DNA of 58,271 nucleotides from Paenibacillus timonensis (lineage in GTDB: Bacteria > Bacillota > Bacilli > Paenibacillales > Paenibacillaceae), in assembly GCF_022427145.1 (NCBI RefSeq), contig NZ_JAKSXN010000036.1, positions 1 through 58,271 of the forward strand, in the 5' to 3' direction. The translations under genes were made by a program, and so were the position numbers. Every line of letters begins with the position of its first letter. The first letter of the stretch is position 1. Below, in pieces: positions 1-7,932 of this stretch. The notes under the pieces are model-generated. The model worked only from the letters and a program-made list of their open reading frames with translations. It was not told the origin of the DNA and did no database searches.

Positions 1-25
1 CGAAACATCGCCAAATGGCTCATTC

Positions 26-143
26 TATATGAAATTTCGAATAGATTGAGCCACTTTCCCTTTGCAGCGGCCTATTTTATATGATTTTTCATATAAAATG
101 GGCTTTTTCGCCCTCCAAGGACCGAATATATATGAAATTTCGA
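26..143. repeat. Intergenic repeat: 16-bp direct repeats flanking a hairpin
   Basis: The same 16-mer, TATATGAAATTTCGAA, occurs at 26-41 and 128-143. Between the copies lies a long hairpin (70-103) that itself contains the related motif TTTTATATGA and its complement. No ORF in this stretch has a ribosome binding site. It is best read as a palindromic intergenic repeat element; whether other copies exist in the genome cannot be seen here. Confidence 0.6.
70..108 (+). terminator. Rho-independent terminator-like hairpin
   Basis: Positions 70-84 pair with 89-103: a 15-bp stem with one G-T wobble and a 4-nt loop, followed by TTTTT at 104-108. On the plus strand this is a textbook intrinsic terminator for a gene that would lie left of the window. 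It is embedded in the direct-repeat element described above. Confidence 0.6.
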
Positions 144-158
144 ACACAACCCACCCGC

Positions 159-839
159 TCAGACCAAATCCGGGCTTAGTAGGGAGCCCACATATTCGTA
201 AGAAGTGACGCGGCCGGAAGTCCCTTTCGCTAGCGCTCGGAGCCTCCCCTTTTCCACGAGAATCCGGCAATACTTAATGACCGTCATCGTGTGCAGTTCG
301 AGCTCCCGCGCCACCTCGGTTGGGCGAATCACCCGATGATGGCGAATGGCGGCACGCATCAGGTCCCTTTCAATTTTGGAATAGGTGCGCAGGGTTCTCC
401 CCTGAGCCACAGACAAATACGGTGACAGAATACTCCGCAAGGAAGAGAGGATAAACGTAGGGTTCTCCTTCAACTCGTCCAACGCAATGTAGTAGATCAA
501 GCAGTCTTGGGACTGCAGAAACAGCCCCCTGTTCAAATCCATCCGATATTTGGTCCGATCCGTACCATGGGAGCCGTAATCCATGATTTCAAACACGATG
601 CGTGTACCGCCAACCTCCCAAAGAAAATCCGCATAATAGGATCTCCCTCGCCAATCCTTCACCTCGTATTCCGGATGTAATCCGTTAAAGTGCCCCACCA
701 ACGGCCACCAAATCAACTCGACGAACAACTGATTTCCGTAACCGTGGCCGCGTTTAAGCGCATCGAGACGCTCGCCGGTTCTTCGTTTCATATGATCCTG
801 GATCCAGGCATCATGTTCCGTTTGAAAGCCCATAGTCAT
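159..839 (-). CDS. PD-(D/E)XK nuclease-fold protein with winged helix, catalytic Lys replaced
   Basis: The N-terminal half resembles a DUF559/Vsr-like PD-(D/E)XK nuclease core, and the C-terminal ~65 residues look like a winged helix (VIRPTEVARELELHTMTVIK). It is a clear paralogue of the protein at 11796-12482: both share HPEYEV-DWRGRSY-ADF and the spacing to the E-x-K site. Here the site reads FEIMDY, where the paralogue has FEIKGY, so the catalytic Lys is Met and the enzyme may be inactive. ATG at 839 and at 833 are both possible behind GGAGGGGGG; 839 is given but the spacing favours 833 slightly. A terminator lies just upstream, so it is probably transcribed separately from the peroxidase gene. 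Function unknown. Confidence 0.7.
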   Translation of the reverse strand: MTMGFQTEHDAWIQDHMKRRTGERLDALKRGHGYGNQLFVELIWWPLVGHFNGLHPEYEVKDWRGRSYYADFLWEVGGTRIVFEIMDYGSHGTDRTKYRMDLNRGLFLQSQDCLIYYIALDELKENPTFILSSLRSILSPYLSVAQGRTLRTYSKIERDLMRAAIRHHRVIRPTEVARELELHTMTVIKYCRILVEKGRLRALAKGTSGRVTSYEYVGSLLSPDLV

Positions 840-862
840 CCCCCCTCCACATCGTAAAAAAC

Positions 863-903
863 AAAAAGCCCCGCTCCTCTCCATCCTGGAAAGGAAACGG
901 GGC
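863..903 (-). terminator. Terminator after the glutathione peroxidase gene
   Basis: Read on the minus strand, GCCCCG (903-898) pairs with CGGGGC (873-868) around an A/G-rich loop, followed by TTTTT and a further T run. It lies about 115 bp downstream of the gpx stop and just upstream of the 159-839 gene, so it most likely ends the gpx transcript. It could also act as an attenuator for the downstream gene. Confidence 0.6.
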
Positions 904-1016
904 AGGCTTTGCCTCACGCAAGTTACTATATGATACTCCTAGTGTGGCACATGAATAAAGTTAACGCAATAGGACTTTACGTATCCGGCCATTACGCCAC
1001 ATTACGCCACGGCAGC

Positions 1017-1499
1017 TTACACGCCAAGCAGCTCGCGGATTTGCCCTTCGATGCTTTCCGGTTCGTCCGTCGGGCCGAAACGCTTGACGACTTTCCCCTC
1101 TTGATCCACAAGGAACTTCGTAAAGTTCCATTTGATCAGTTTTGACCCCAGCAAGCCCGGGGCTTCCTTCGTCAGGTGCTTAAACAGCGGGTGAGCGGTC
1201 TTCCCATTCACATCGATCTTCGAAAATAACGGGAACGACACGCCGAAATTCAGTTCGCAAGCTTGCGCCACCTCTTCGTCCGTCCCTAGCTCTTGGTTGG
1301 CGAACTGGCTCGAGGGGAATCCCAACACGGAAAACCCTTGGTCCTTATACGTGTCGTGCAGCTTCTGCAACCCCTTAAACTGCGGAGCAAAACCGCATTT
1401 GGTCGCGGTATTCACGATGAGCATCACCTGACCGCGATAAGGCTCCAAGGTTTGCACCTGGCCTTGAATTGTTTTCACTTCAATATCGAATAATGACAT
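1017..1499 (-). CDS. Glutathione peroxidase family thiol peroxidase
   Basis: This is a 160-aa thioredoxin-fold peroxidase of the GPx/BsaA type, which reduces H2O2 or organic hydroperoxides; in Bacillota the reductant is usually thioredoxin or a low-molecular-weight thiol rather than glutathione. The peroxidatic Cys is Cys35 (NTATKCGF), the catalytic Gln is in FPSSQF (~65), and the Trp is in KWNFTKF. The start at 1499 is chosen because GGAGG sits 8 nt upstream; the longer reading to 1517 lacks a site. It is divergent from an OhrR-type MarR regulator, and both promoter regions carry the same operator-like box, so peroxide-responsive control is likely. Confidence 0.93.
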   Translation of the reverse strand: MSLFDIEVKTIQGQVQTLEPYRGQVMLIVNTATKCGFAPQFKGLQKLHDTYKDQGFSVLGFPSSQFANQELGTDEEVAQACELNFGVSFPLFSKIDVNGKTAHPLFKHLTKEAPGLLGSKLIKWNFTKFLVDQEGKVVKRFGPTDEPESIEGQIRELLGV

Positions 1500-1531
1500 C
1501 CACGGCACCTCCATCATCCATTTAAATTAAG

Positions 1532-1546
1532 TGTGATTTAATTGTA
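1532..1546 (-). promoter_or_regulatory. OhrR-type operator box upstream of gpx
   Basis: On the minus strand this reads TACAATTAAATCACA. The Bacillus subtilis OhrR box is TACAATTAAATTGTA (established knowledge), so 12 of 15 positions match. Together with flanking bases it shares ATTGYATACAATTAAAT with the box in front of the regulator at 1746-1760. Confidence 0.6.
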
Positions 1547-1692
1547 TACAATCTTTATCGTCGTGTCAATTTCGAATCGCCGGGCCATCTGTCTTCCCCA
1601 AGCCTGCCGGCCAACCGGACCCTTCCGGTCCGGTCCGTTCCGATCCAGTCAAGTCCAGTCACGGTCCAGTCCGCCAACGCAGCCCTCAGCCC

Positions 1693-1722
1693 TTTACTCG
1701 AAATATGAAGCAATGCTATAAT
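1693..1722 (+). promoter_or_regulatory. Sigma-A promoter of the MarR/OhrR gene
   Basis: TTTACT (1693-1698) and TATAAT (1717-1722) are separated by 18 bp. The predicted transcript start near 1729 places the operator-like box at 1746-1760 immediately downstream, a geometry suited to autorepression. Confidence 0.6.
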
Positions 1723-1745
1723 GGCTCAACAGTAAATATATTGCA

Positions 1746-1760
1746 TACAATTAAATGGCA
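1746..1760 (+). promoter_or_regulatory. OhrR-type operator box upstream of the regulator
   Basis: TACAATTAAATGGCA matches the B. subtilis OhrR box at 12 of 15 positions. It lies between the -10 element and the start codon of the MarR-family gene and is nearly identical to the box facing the peroxidase gene. Confidence 0.6.
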
Positions 1761-1772
1761 GGTGAATATAAA

Positions 1773-2234
1773 ATGAATACCGATGAATTGATGAAACTGG
1801 ATAATCAGCTTTGCTTCGCTTTTTATACCTGCTCCCGGGAGATCATGAAGCTGTATCGGCCTTTGCTGGCGGAATTCGGCTTAACCTATACGCAGTACAT
1901 TACGCTGCTCGCTTTATGGGAGCGGGACGGCGTCACCGTTAAAGAGCTAGGCGCGATGTTGTACCTCGACTCGGGCACCTTAACTCCATTGCTCAAGAAG
2001 CTGGAGCAAATGAACCTGGTCACCCGGACGCGGGATAAATCCGACGAGCGCAGCGTCATCATTGAATTAACCGAGGAGGGCAAAGCCCTGCGCGACAAAG
2101 CCTGCACCGTACCGATGCGGCTGTTTGCCGGCACCGATGCCGAGGTGGAGGATATCACCGCCATGCACCGGCAGATCAATGAATTCCTGCGCAAAATCGG
2201 CGGCGGCTCCGCCCAGCTTGAACAGCCTGAATAA
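1773..2234 (+). CDS. OhrR-like MarR family redox-sensing repressor
   Basis: This 153-aa winged-helix protein has the OhrR layout: an N-terminal helix with a candidate redox-sensing Cys14 (NQLCFAFYTCSREI; Cys15 in B. subtilis OhrR), a helix-turn-helix around residues 50-75 (TVKELGAMLYLDSGTLTPLLKKLE) and a basic wing (RDKSDERSVIIELTEEG). OhrR proteins repress peroxiredoxin-type genes until the Cys is oxidised by organic peroxides. The ATG at 1773 has AGGTG about 8 nt upstream and is preferred to the ATG at 1755. The target here is probably the divergent peroxidase gene, because matching operator boxes are present and no ohr gene is in the window. Confidence 0.9.
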   Translation: MNTDELMKLDNQLCFAFYTCSREIMKLYRPLLAEFGLTYTQYITLLALWERDGVTVKELGAMLYLDSGTLTPLLKKLEQMNLVTRTRDKSDERSVIIELTEEGKALRDKACTVPMRLFAGTDAEVEDITAMHRQINEFLRKIGGGSAQLEQPE

Positions 2235-2296
2235 GGCCACCCTAAACCCTCCATAATAGGGAAGGATCACCGAGTAACCGATGGAGGAGAATCTGC

Positions 2297-2479
2297 ATGC
2301 TGGAAAATCTCGAGAGCAACTATAACTGCGCCCACGCGGGCGAGGACCTGCACCGGTTGAAGCAAGAACTGGCCTCGATGCGAGGCATGGGCCACGCCGA
2401 CCCGGAGACGCAGGAGCAAATCAACCGGCTCGAAAACCAAATCGCGTTTATCATGAACAAATGCGACATTCATCATTAA
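2297..2479 (+). CDS. Small hypothetical protein (60 aa)
   Basis: The 60-aa product is charged and helical with a coiled-coil-like heptad pattern (LHRLKQELASM, INRLENQIAFIM), two Cys and a His-rich end (CDIHH), which might bind a metal. GGAGGAG precedes the ATG at good spacing, and a strong terminator follows 8 nt after the stop, so it is a genuine gene and possibly the last gene of the ohrR transcript. I do not recognise a family. Confidence 0.7.
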   Translation: MLENLESNYNCAHAGEDLHRLKQELASMRGMGHADPETQEQINRLENQIAFIMNKCDIHH

Positions 2480-2486
2480 GATGGAG

Positions 2487-2537
2487 AAACACCCGATTAC
2501 GCCGCTGGAACAGCGTGCGGTAAACGGGTGTTTTTTT
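2487..2537 (+). terminator. Terminator of the ohrR/small-ORF transcript
   Basis: AAACACCCG (2487-2495) pairs with CGGGTGTTT (2525-2533), with an inner GC-rich stem (CCGCTG/CAGCG) and a run of T from 2531 on. Confidence 0.85.
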
Positions 2538-2543
2538 GCCTGC

Positions 2544-3266
2544 TTATCGTGGTCCCGTTATGCCGAACCGTTCGGGAAACTGCTTTACGATGCCTTCGGC
2601 CAGCATATCCGCAAGCCGGATCAGTTGATCCTCCGCCTCACCATAAAGACGGGCTTCGGTTGGCCAATCCTTGCTCAGCCTTGCATTCAAGCCCTCTTCA
2701 ATCTGGTCCAAATACTGCTCAAGCCGCGGTTTCAATTCCTGGGCCGGCCAGTTAGGATTCGCTTTATTCAGGAAAATGGCAAGATCCTCGGCATTCCGCT
2801 GCCAATCCGCCCGGTACTTGTAAGTATCCTCCCGATGCCCCTTTTGAATCGCCTCCGTCAGCTCCGCGGCGATCCGGCCATGCTCCCGCAGCAGCTCGGT
2901 CAGCCGGTTGCCCGCTTCTTCCCCATAATAGGGCTGGAGCGCGTCCCCGATATCCTGCAGGTTTTGAAGCACCCGCGCCAATACCGCCTCGCGATCCTCC
3001 AACCCGGCGAGGCTGCTGACTTGAAGATCCCGCGTCCAGCTGGCATGATCGATCCACAGCTTGCGCATATCCGCCCGCAGCCGCTCCGCCTCCAGATGGC
3101 AAGGGCACGGGGACGTTTGCCCGGCGTGCCGCGATAACACCGGCTGCCCTTGATAGGGCTCCTCGACCACCGGCGCGCCGCCGGCATTCGCACTTACGGA
3201 CGGGGCGTTAGCAAGCATCAGTATGAGAATGAAGAACCCCGCGGTTTTTTGACATATCCGTCTCAT
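2544..3266 (-). CDS. Secreted helical hypothetical protein
   Basis: The 240-aa product has an N-terminal signal peptide (MRRICQKTAGFFILILMLANAPSV, cleavage near VSA-NA). A mature all-helical domain follows, with the pattern LRADMRKLWIDHASWTRDL...YYGEEAGNRLTELLREH, repeated less closely downstream as FLNKANPNWP...LEQYLDQIEEGL. Related ~200-aa proteins with the W-x-DH...YYG-x-x-AGN-L signature occur in Bacilli, but I know of no assigned function. A CPC motif near residue 54 could coordinate metal or form a disulfide. AAGGAG lies 8 nt before the ATG. It probably acts outside the membrane. Confidence 0.75.
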   Translation of the reverse strand: MRRICQKTAGFFILILMLANAPSVSANAGGAPVVEEPYQGQPVLSRHAGQTSPCPCHLEAERLRADMRKLWIDHASWTRDLQVSSLAGLEDREAVLARVLQNLQDIGDALQPYYGEEAGNRLTELLREHGRIAAELTEAIQKGHREDTYKYRADWQRNAEDLAIFLNKANPNWPAQELKPRLEQYLDQIEEGLNARLSKDWPTEARLYGEAEDQLIRLADMLAEGIVKQFPERFGITGPR

Positions 3267-3403
3267 TCCATCTACTCCTTTTGGATATAAATGTTATGCG
3301 CCGTCTTTTATTATGGTTGATCCTGCCGATTTCATTCCCTTTTCCCCGCGAGCCCGTCCGAGTACAATAAAAATGCACGACCCCCATACCTACTGGAGAG
3401 CAG

Positions 3404-4246
3404 GTGATTCGCATCGTTGACTTGAACGAACTGGCCGGGCAGTTTGCTGCCGGCGCTTTAACGATTCATGGCGTTTATCTATCGAGGCTCGAACCCGGGC
3501 AATATGACGGTCATTCCAAGGAACGCCCTACGCCGCATGCCGGTTTGGTGTTCGCCTTGCGGGGGCAAGCGGAATTCGCTTTCGACGGCACCCCTTGCGA
3601 ACTCGTCCCCGGGGTCATTGCGCACGGCGCGAAAAATATGACGCTGCAACTGAAGGTGCCCGCTACGGGTTTCGAATACGTCCTGATCCATTACACGATT
3701 GAGCTGCCCGCTGAAAGTAAGCTCGAGTACCATCGGACGCATTATTCCCTGGAACCGGGCGAGAACCCCCGGATCGTGGAAATGCTGCGCCAACTGCACG
3801 CGGCCGCCAACACGCCGGGCTCCCTGCAGTCGCTTCGCGTGAAAGAACTGTTCTACGGAACGATCGGCGAGGTGATCGGCTGCGCCCGCAACCGCTTGAA
3901 CGTGGAGAGCCGCAGCACCGTCGAGCACGCGTTGGAGTACATCCATGCGCACTATATGGAACCGCTCAGTTTGCGGAAGCTGGCCGGCTTGCATGATTGG
4001 GACGTTAAAAAGTTCGCTTACGCCTTTCACAAATACGTCGGCTTATTCCCGATCGATTACGTGATCCGGCACCGGATGGCCCGGGCCAGCGAGTTATTGG
4101 CCACCAGCCGCTGCAGCGTCGGTGACATCGCGGAGAGCGTCGGTTATGGCGATGCCCATTACTTCAGTCGCCTTTTTAAAAAGCATGTCGGCTGCTCTCC
4201 CAGCGAATTTCGGGCCCGAATCGGGAATGATCCACCTATCCTTTGA
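3404..4246 (+). CDS. AraC family regulator with cupin-like sensor domain
   Basis: The protein is 280 aa if read from the GTG at 3404 (GGAG about 6-9 nt upstream). Residues ~25-130 form a cupin-like AraC sensor domain, and residues ~175-275 hold the two-helix-turn-helix AraC module ending in GYGDAHYFSRLFKKHVGCSPSEFR. The next gene is a siderophore-binding lipoprotein, so by analogy with Btr/YbtA-type activators it may control iron uptake. Unlike Btr it has no fused binding-protein domain. The ligand cannot be read from sequence. Confidence 0.85.
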   Translation: MIRIVDLNELAGQFAAGALTIHGVYLSRLEPGQYDGHSKERPTPHAGLVFALRGQAEFAFDGTPCELVPGVIAHGAKNMTLQLKVPATGFEYVLIHYTIELPAESKLEYHRTHYSLEPGENPRIVEMLRQLHAAANTPGSLQSLRVKELFYGTIGEVIGCARNRLNVESRSTVEHALEYIHAHYMEPLSLRKLAGLHDWDVKKFAYAFHKYVGLFPIDYVIRHRMARASELLATSRCSVGDIAESVGYGDAHYFSRLFKKHVGCSPSEFRARIGNDPPIL

Positions 4247-4257
4247 AAATTGTCTAT

Positions 4258-4312
4258 TCTCAAGCCCACCCGGTGTTGATTATAATTTGATTTGAAAATG
4301 AAAATCATTATC
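4258..4312 (+). promoter_or_regulatory. Fur box overlapping the promoter of the siderophore-binding gene
   Basis: GAAAATGAAAATCATTATC at 4294-4312 matches the 19-bp Fur consensus GATAATGATAATCATTATC at 17 positions. It sits just downstream of TATAAT (4281-4286), with a weak -35 (TTCTCA, 4258-4263) 17 bp upstream. Binding of Fe-Fur here would block transcription in iron-replete cells. Confidence 0.85.
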
Positions 4313-4338
4313 AATATGCCGAAGTGGAGGAGCTACAC

Positions 4339-5334
4339 GTGTTGCAATCATTCAAGAAATGGGGACTTCTTCCCCTCCTAGTTATTTTATTGTTTTCCCT
4401 AACGGCGGCGGCCTGCGGAAATAATACGGGTACCCAAACCGGTAACGGCGGAACGGGCGAGGCATCGGCCAGCGGTTCGGACGCGGCTTCCGGCAACGCG
4501 GCGCAGGATGCAAAATTCCCGATTACCATTAAACACGACAAAGGCGAAACCGTGTTGAACGAAAAGCCGAAGAAAGTCGCCATCACGTACTTCCCGTATG
4601 CCGACCATCTGTTTGCGATCGGGGAGCAAGACGTCGTCGCCGGCGTCGTCGGCCTGAAATCGCTGCAGAACTTCCCCGTTTATGATCCTTACACGAAACA
4701 GGACAAGATCGCCGATTTGGGCGACACGGCCAGCATGGAGAGTATTTTGGCGTTGGATCCGGACGTCATCATCGCCTGGGAGGACGACGAGAAGATTTAT
4801 GACCAGCTGTCCAAAATCGCCCCGACGATCCTGATTCGCCAATCCGAAAACTGGCAGGATACCATCGAGAAAGTTGCCGCGGTCATCGGGGAAGAAGACA
4901 AAGCCAAGCAGTACGTTGCCGATTACAACGCGAAGCTGGACGCGCTTGCGGCCAAAATGGACGAGACCGGCGCAAAAGGAAAAACGGCCATCTTCATGAT
5001 GACCTGGGGCAAAGGCTTCAATTATTACGGCGGCGTTCGAATGGAGCCGTATTACGATCGCCTGGGCTTCGCCAAATTCGATGGCATGGAGGACTGGGCG
5101 GAAATCAGCCTGGAGGGCGTGGCCGACGTCAACCCGGATTACATTTTCCTCGGGGAGGATTTCACCGGCGCCGCGGAGCTCACACTGGACGAACTTGCCG
5201 ATAATCCGGTCTGGAACGGGCTGAAAGCGGTCAAGAATGGCAACCTTCACGTGATCGACACGGAAATCGTCGGACCGCTGGCCATGGGCCAATCGAAAGG
5301 CCTCGACGTGATCGGGCAAATCATGGAGAAGTAG
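4339..5334 (+). CDS. Iron-siderophore ABC transporter binding lipoprotein
   Basis: This FecB/YfiY-type substrate-binding lipoprotein has a hydrophobic signal and lipobox ending in TAAAC, an acidic/Ser-Gly linker, then a two-lobed class III binding fold (KKVAITYFPYADHLFAIGEQ; SMESILALDPDVIIAW). It should capture a ferric siderophore at the outer face of the membrane. The GTG at 4339 is chosen because GGAGGAG lies 7 nt upstream; TTG at 4342 is possible. A Fur box precedes it. No permease or ATPase gene adjoins it, so it must use components encoded elsewhere. The next gene is an MFS transporter. Confidence 0.9.
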   Translation: MLQSFKKWGLLPLLVILLFSLTAAACGNNTGTQTGNGGTGEASASGSDAASGNAAQDAKFPITIKHDKGETVLNEKPKKVAITYFPYADHLFAIGEQDVVAGVVGLKSLQNFPVYDPYTKQDKIADLGDTASMESILALDPDVIIAWEDDEKIYDQLSKIAPTILIRQSENWQDTIEKVAAVIGEEDKAKQYVADYNAKLDALAAKMDETGAKGKTAIFMMTWGKGFNYYGGVRMEPYYDRLGFAKFDGMEDWAEISLEGVADVNPDYIFLGEDFTGAAELTLDELADNPVWNGLKAVKNGNLHVIDTEIVGPLAMGQSKGLDVIGQIMEK

Positions 5335-5450
5335 CCGCCTTCCCTATTCCACCAAAGTAGGGATAGCTGGGTGCCCGAAAGTATGTTACGATGTGGCTGT
5401 TCATTTTGTCATTTTCATTCCATCTCATCGTGACCGCAGGAGGGCATCCT

Positions 5451-6737
5451 TTGAAAACTAAATCTCAACCTGACGCGGAAACGTCGGCCGCACGCGACGT
5501 CCGTTCCGCTTCCGTCAAACGGAACTATATATTTCAGCTGTTAACCGTCTTTATCGGTTTCTTTATTTTCGGCTTCTCGGAAAATATTAAAGGCCCCGCC
5601 ATCCCGCGCATCCAAACGGACTTCGGTATCGACGAGATGCAGATCGGGACGCTGCTCTCCCTGAATTCACTGGGATATCTGCTGGCTTGCTCGTTCACGG
5701 CTTACTTGACCCGCAAATGGGGCGCCAAAACGGTGACGATGTTGGCCTTCGGTTCGATGGCCGCATCCGGGGTGCTCATCTTCGCATCGCGCAGCTTCCC
5801 GGCGTTGTCGGGCTCCTATTTCCTGATGTACATCGGCAACGGGATGCTCGAAATCGCGCTGGCCATCCTGGCCGCCCGCATTTTCGTCGGCAACACCGGA
5901 ACGATGATGAACCTCGCCCACTTCTTCTATGGGCTGAGTTCCACGGTAGCGCCAATGATCGCCTCGGGGCTGATGACCGTCTCCATCGGCGGGCATGTGC
6001 TCGACTGGCGCGGCATGTATTTGATTATGCTGTCGCTCTCGGTCATTCCGATGATCCCGACGCTGCTGAGCCGGTTTCCGGGCGAAGAAGAACAAGGCGG
6101 CGAGCGGGTTCCGTTTACGCGACTCATGCGCGATCCGGCCATCTGGCTGATCGTGCTGGTGCTCTCATTCGGCGTTATCTCGGAGATGGCCGTTGGCGGC
6201 TGGCTGGTCAACTTTTTGGAGAAAGCCTACCAATGGAATACCACCAGCGCTTCCGGCATGTTGTCCGCCTTCTTCCTCTGCTTTACGTTCGCCAGGCTGG
6301 CGCTGGGACCCATTACGGATAAAATCGGCTTTACGCTCTCGCTGATTCTGTTCTCCGCCTTCTCGGGGATCTGTACCTTGATTGCCATTTGGGCCGGCGA
6401 GCCCGGGGCTTTCCTGTTCGCGGCGGCCGGCATCGGGATCGCCCCGATCTACCCGACCGTCATGGCGCTGATCGCCAAGAAATACCGCTCTTCTAGCGAC
6501 TCCGCCATCACCTTCATCGTGACGCTGATGGGGGTTGGGAGCGTCATCGGCAACTATCTGATCGGCGCGATCACCGACGGGATCAAGGAGCTCGTCGCAG
6601 GCGGCGCCGACACCGGACTTGGCTTGTTGCGCGGACTTCAGGCCGGGTACGCCTTTATTGGCGTATGCGCCTTGTTATGCGCGGTGTGCAGCGTGATCCT
6701 ATACGCCTATCTGCGCAAACGGAACGAGTTGCTTTAG
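5451..6737 (+). CDS. MFS transporter
   Basis: This 12-TM major facilitator protein of about 428 aa has the MFS motif-A-like loop TAYLTRKWGAKTV after TM2 and a related loop in the second half (GPITDKIGF). The TTG at 5451 has AGGAGGG 6 nt upstream and is preferred to the unsupported ATG at 5391. The first 25 residues are polar, as expected for a cytoplasmic start. It lies 117 bp after the siderophore-binding gene with only a weak hairpin between, so it may be co-transcribed and could export a siderophore. The substrate is not determinable; fucose-permease-like carriers share the general pattern. Confidence 0.85.
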   Translation: MKTKSQPDAETSAARDVRSASVKRNYIFQLLTVFIGFFIFGFSENIKGPAIPRIQTDFGIDEMQIGTLLSLNSLGYLLACSFTAYLTRKWGAKTVTMLAFGSMAASGVLIFASRSFPALSGSYFLMYIGNGMLEIALAILAARIFVGNTGTMMNLAHFFYGLSSTVAPMIASGLMTVSIGGHVLDWRGMYLIMLSLSVIPMIPTLLSRFPGEEEQGGERVPFTRLMRDPAIWLIVLVLSFGVISEMAVGGWLVNFLEKAYQWNTTSASGMLSAFFLCFTFARLALGPITDKIGFTLSLILFSAFSGICTLIAIWAGEPGAFLFAAAGIGIAPIYPTVMALIAKKYRSSSDSAITFIVTLMGVGSVIGNYLIGAITDGIKELVAGGADTGLGLLRGLQAGYAFIGVCALLCAVCSVILYAYLRKRNELL

Positions 6738-6774
6738 AGACCTGCCCGCGCCGCTCTATCCACATACAGACGCG

Positions 6775-6827
6775 AAAAACCCCCGCCTCCAGCCGAGCGA
6801 TAGCTGCCGATGGATGCGGGGGTTTCC
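6775..6827. terminator. Bidirectional terminator between MFS gene and K+ channel operon
   Basis: AAACCCCCGC (6777-6786) pairs with GCGGGGGTTT (6816-6825). The T tract is better on the minus strand (GGGGGTTTTTCGCG), so it chiefly ends the minus-strand channel operon, but it also serves the convergent MFS gene. Confidence 0.85.
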
Positions 6828-6866
6828 TCATTATAGGGCATATACCGCTCTAAAGCGGATTGCAAT

Positions 6867-7889
6867 TCATGACGATAAGCCGGCAAGCCGCCGATACGTG
6901 GCTTCATCGGCTACAACGTAAAGCCGTGCCCCCGCAGGAATCGGCTGGTCCAGCTTGCGGTTGATGCCCAAATCGCCGCGGTCCGCCAGCAAGGTTGCGC
7001 CTTGCCGAAGCAGCGCCTCAAACGCTTCTCCGTACGAACTCCACCCGTGCTGAACGGGGATTTCGTAAATGTCGTCGCCGTATTGGCGGCTGAGCAGTTG
7101 GCGGATCACCTCGGAATTGCCTTCTTGCAGCGCAGAACGGACCGCCAATCGCGAGATGGCGTCATGGGACAGCACAAATTCATTCACTTGAACGTGGCGG
7201 AAGTTCTGGATATGTTTTTCCTGCATGATTTCTACGGTTGTATGTACTTGTGGCGCCAAACGTTCAATGCTGGAGGCAATCAACAGCGATTTGCCGTCGA
7301 TTAGCGAATACTCCTCGATCCGCGAATCGGCAAAGATGATTGCGGCTTTCGCCTTGTCGATGCCGGCTTTCAACAAAATCTCGTCCGAGGACGGATCCCC
7401 GCTGATGAAATGCACCTGATGCATATGTTCCAGCGGATGCCGATCCGTCTCGTCGATGATCACGATGTGGGCTTTGGGGGAATAGCACAGGATTTCCTCC
7501 ACCGCCGAGTACGCTTTTTTGCTCCAATTGATCAGAATAATCTGGTCTTCGCCCCGATAACTCAAAGCCCCTGCTCCTCTCTGCCGCTGAAGGCTCCCGA
7601 TGGAATCGATGACTTTCCCGATCACCAAGCTCAGCAGCCCGATTCCGAAAATGTACAAAAACATCGTAAACGCTTTGCCCTGCACGGTCTCGGCAAAATA
7701 ATCGCCGTAACCCACCGTGGCCATGGTGGTCATTACCCAATACAGCGCGTTAAACCAACTCCCGAAGGTCGCCGGCTCCAGCCCGTAAGCCACCGTTGCG
7801 CTAAGCGTAATAAATAACAGGATAATCAGTCCGATTGACGTTTTGCGTAAACGCATCAAACGCGTCGTAATTCTGAGCAAAAAGTGCAT
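6867..7889 (-). CDS. Two-TM potassium channel with RCK (TrkA-N) domain
   Basis: The 340-aa product has TM1 at residues ~19-36, a pore helix with the K+ selectivity filter TVGYGD (58-63), and TM2 at ~72-94. A cytoplasmic RCK/TrkA-N Rossmann domain follows from ~113 (DQIILINWSKKAYSAVEEIL), then a TrkA-C-like tail. This is the MthK/YugO architecture, in which ligand binding to RCK rings gates K+ flux. It is the last gene of the operon containing the DUF350 protein and the ATP-grasp ligase, a neighbourhood known for glutathionylspermidine-synthase-like genes. The glycine-rich NAD-binding motif of RCK is weak here (INWSKKA in place of GxGxxG), so the ligand may not be NAD. Confidence 0.92.
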   Translation of the reverse strand: MHFLLRITTRLMRLRKTSIGLIILLFITLSATVAYGLEPATFGSWFNALYWVMTTMATVGYGDYFAETVQGKAFTMFLYIFGIGLLSLVIGKVIDSIGSLQRQRGAGALSYRGEDQIILINWSKKAYSAVEEILCYSPKAHIVIIDETDRHPLEHMHQVHFISGDPSSDEILLKAGIDKAKAAIIFADSRIEEYSLIDGKSLLIASSIERLAPQVHTTVEIMQEKHIQNFRHVQVNEFVLSHDAISRLAVRSALQEGNSEVIRQLLSRQYGDDIYEIPVQHGWSSYGEAFEALLRQGATLLADRGDLGINRKLDQPIPAGARLYVVADEATYRRLAGLSS

Positions 7890-7932
7890 GTGACTGCCCC
7901 TTTTTCAAAATTCATTGTGAACTAACCTCTTA

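Noticed and set aside
1616..1672. Short repeats of GGTCCGGTCC / CCAGTC in the gpx-ohrR gap
   Set aside because: Imperfect 5-10 bp slippage-type repetition without symmetry or promoter features.
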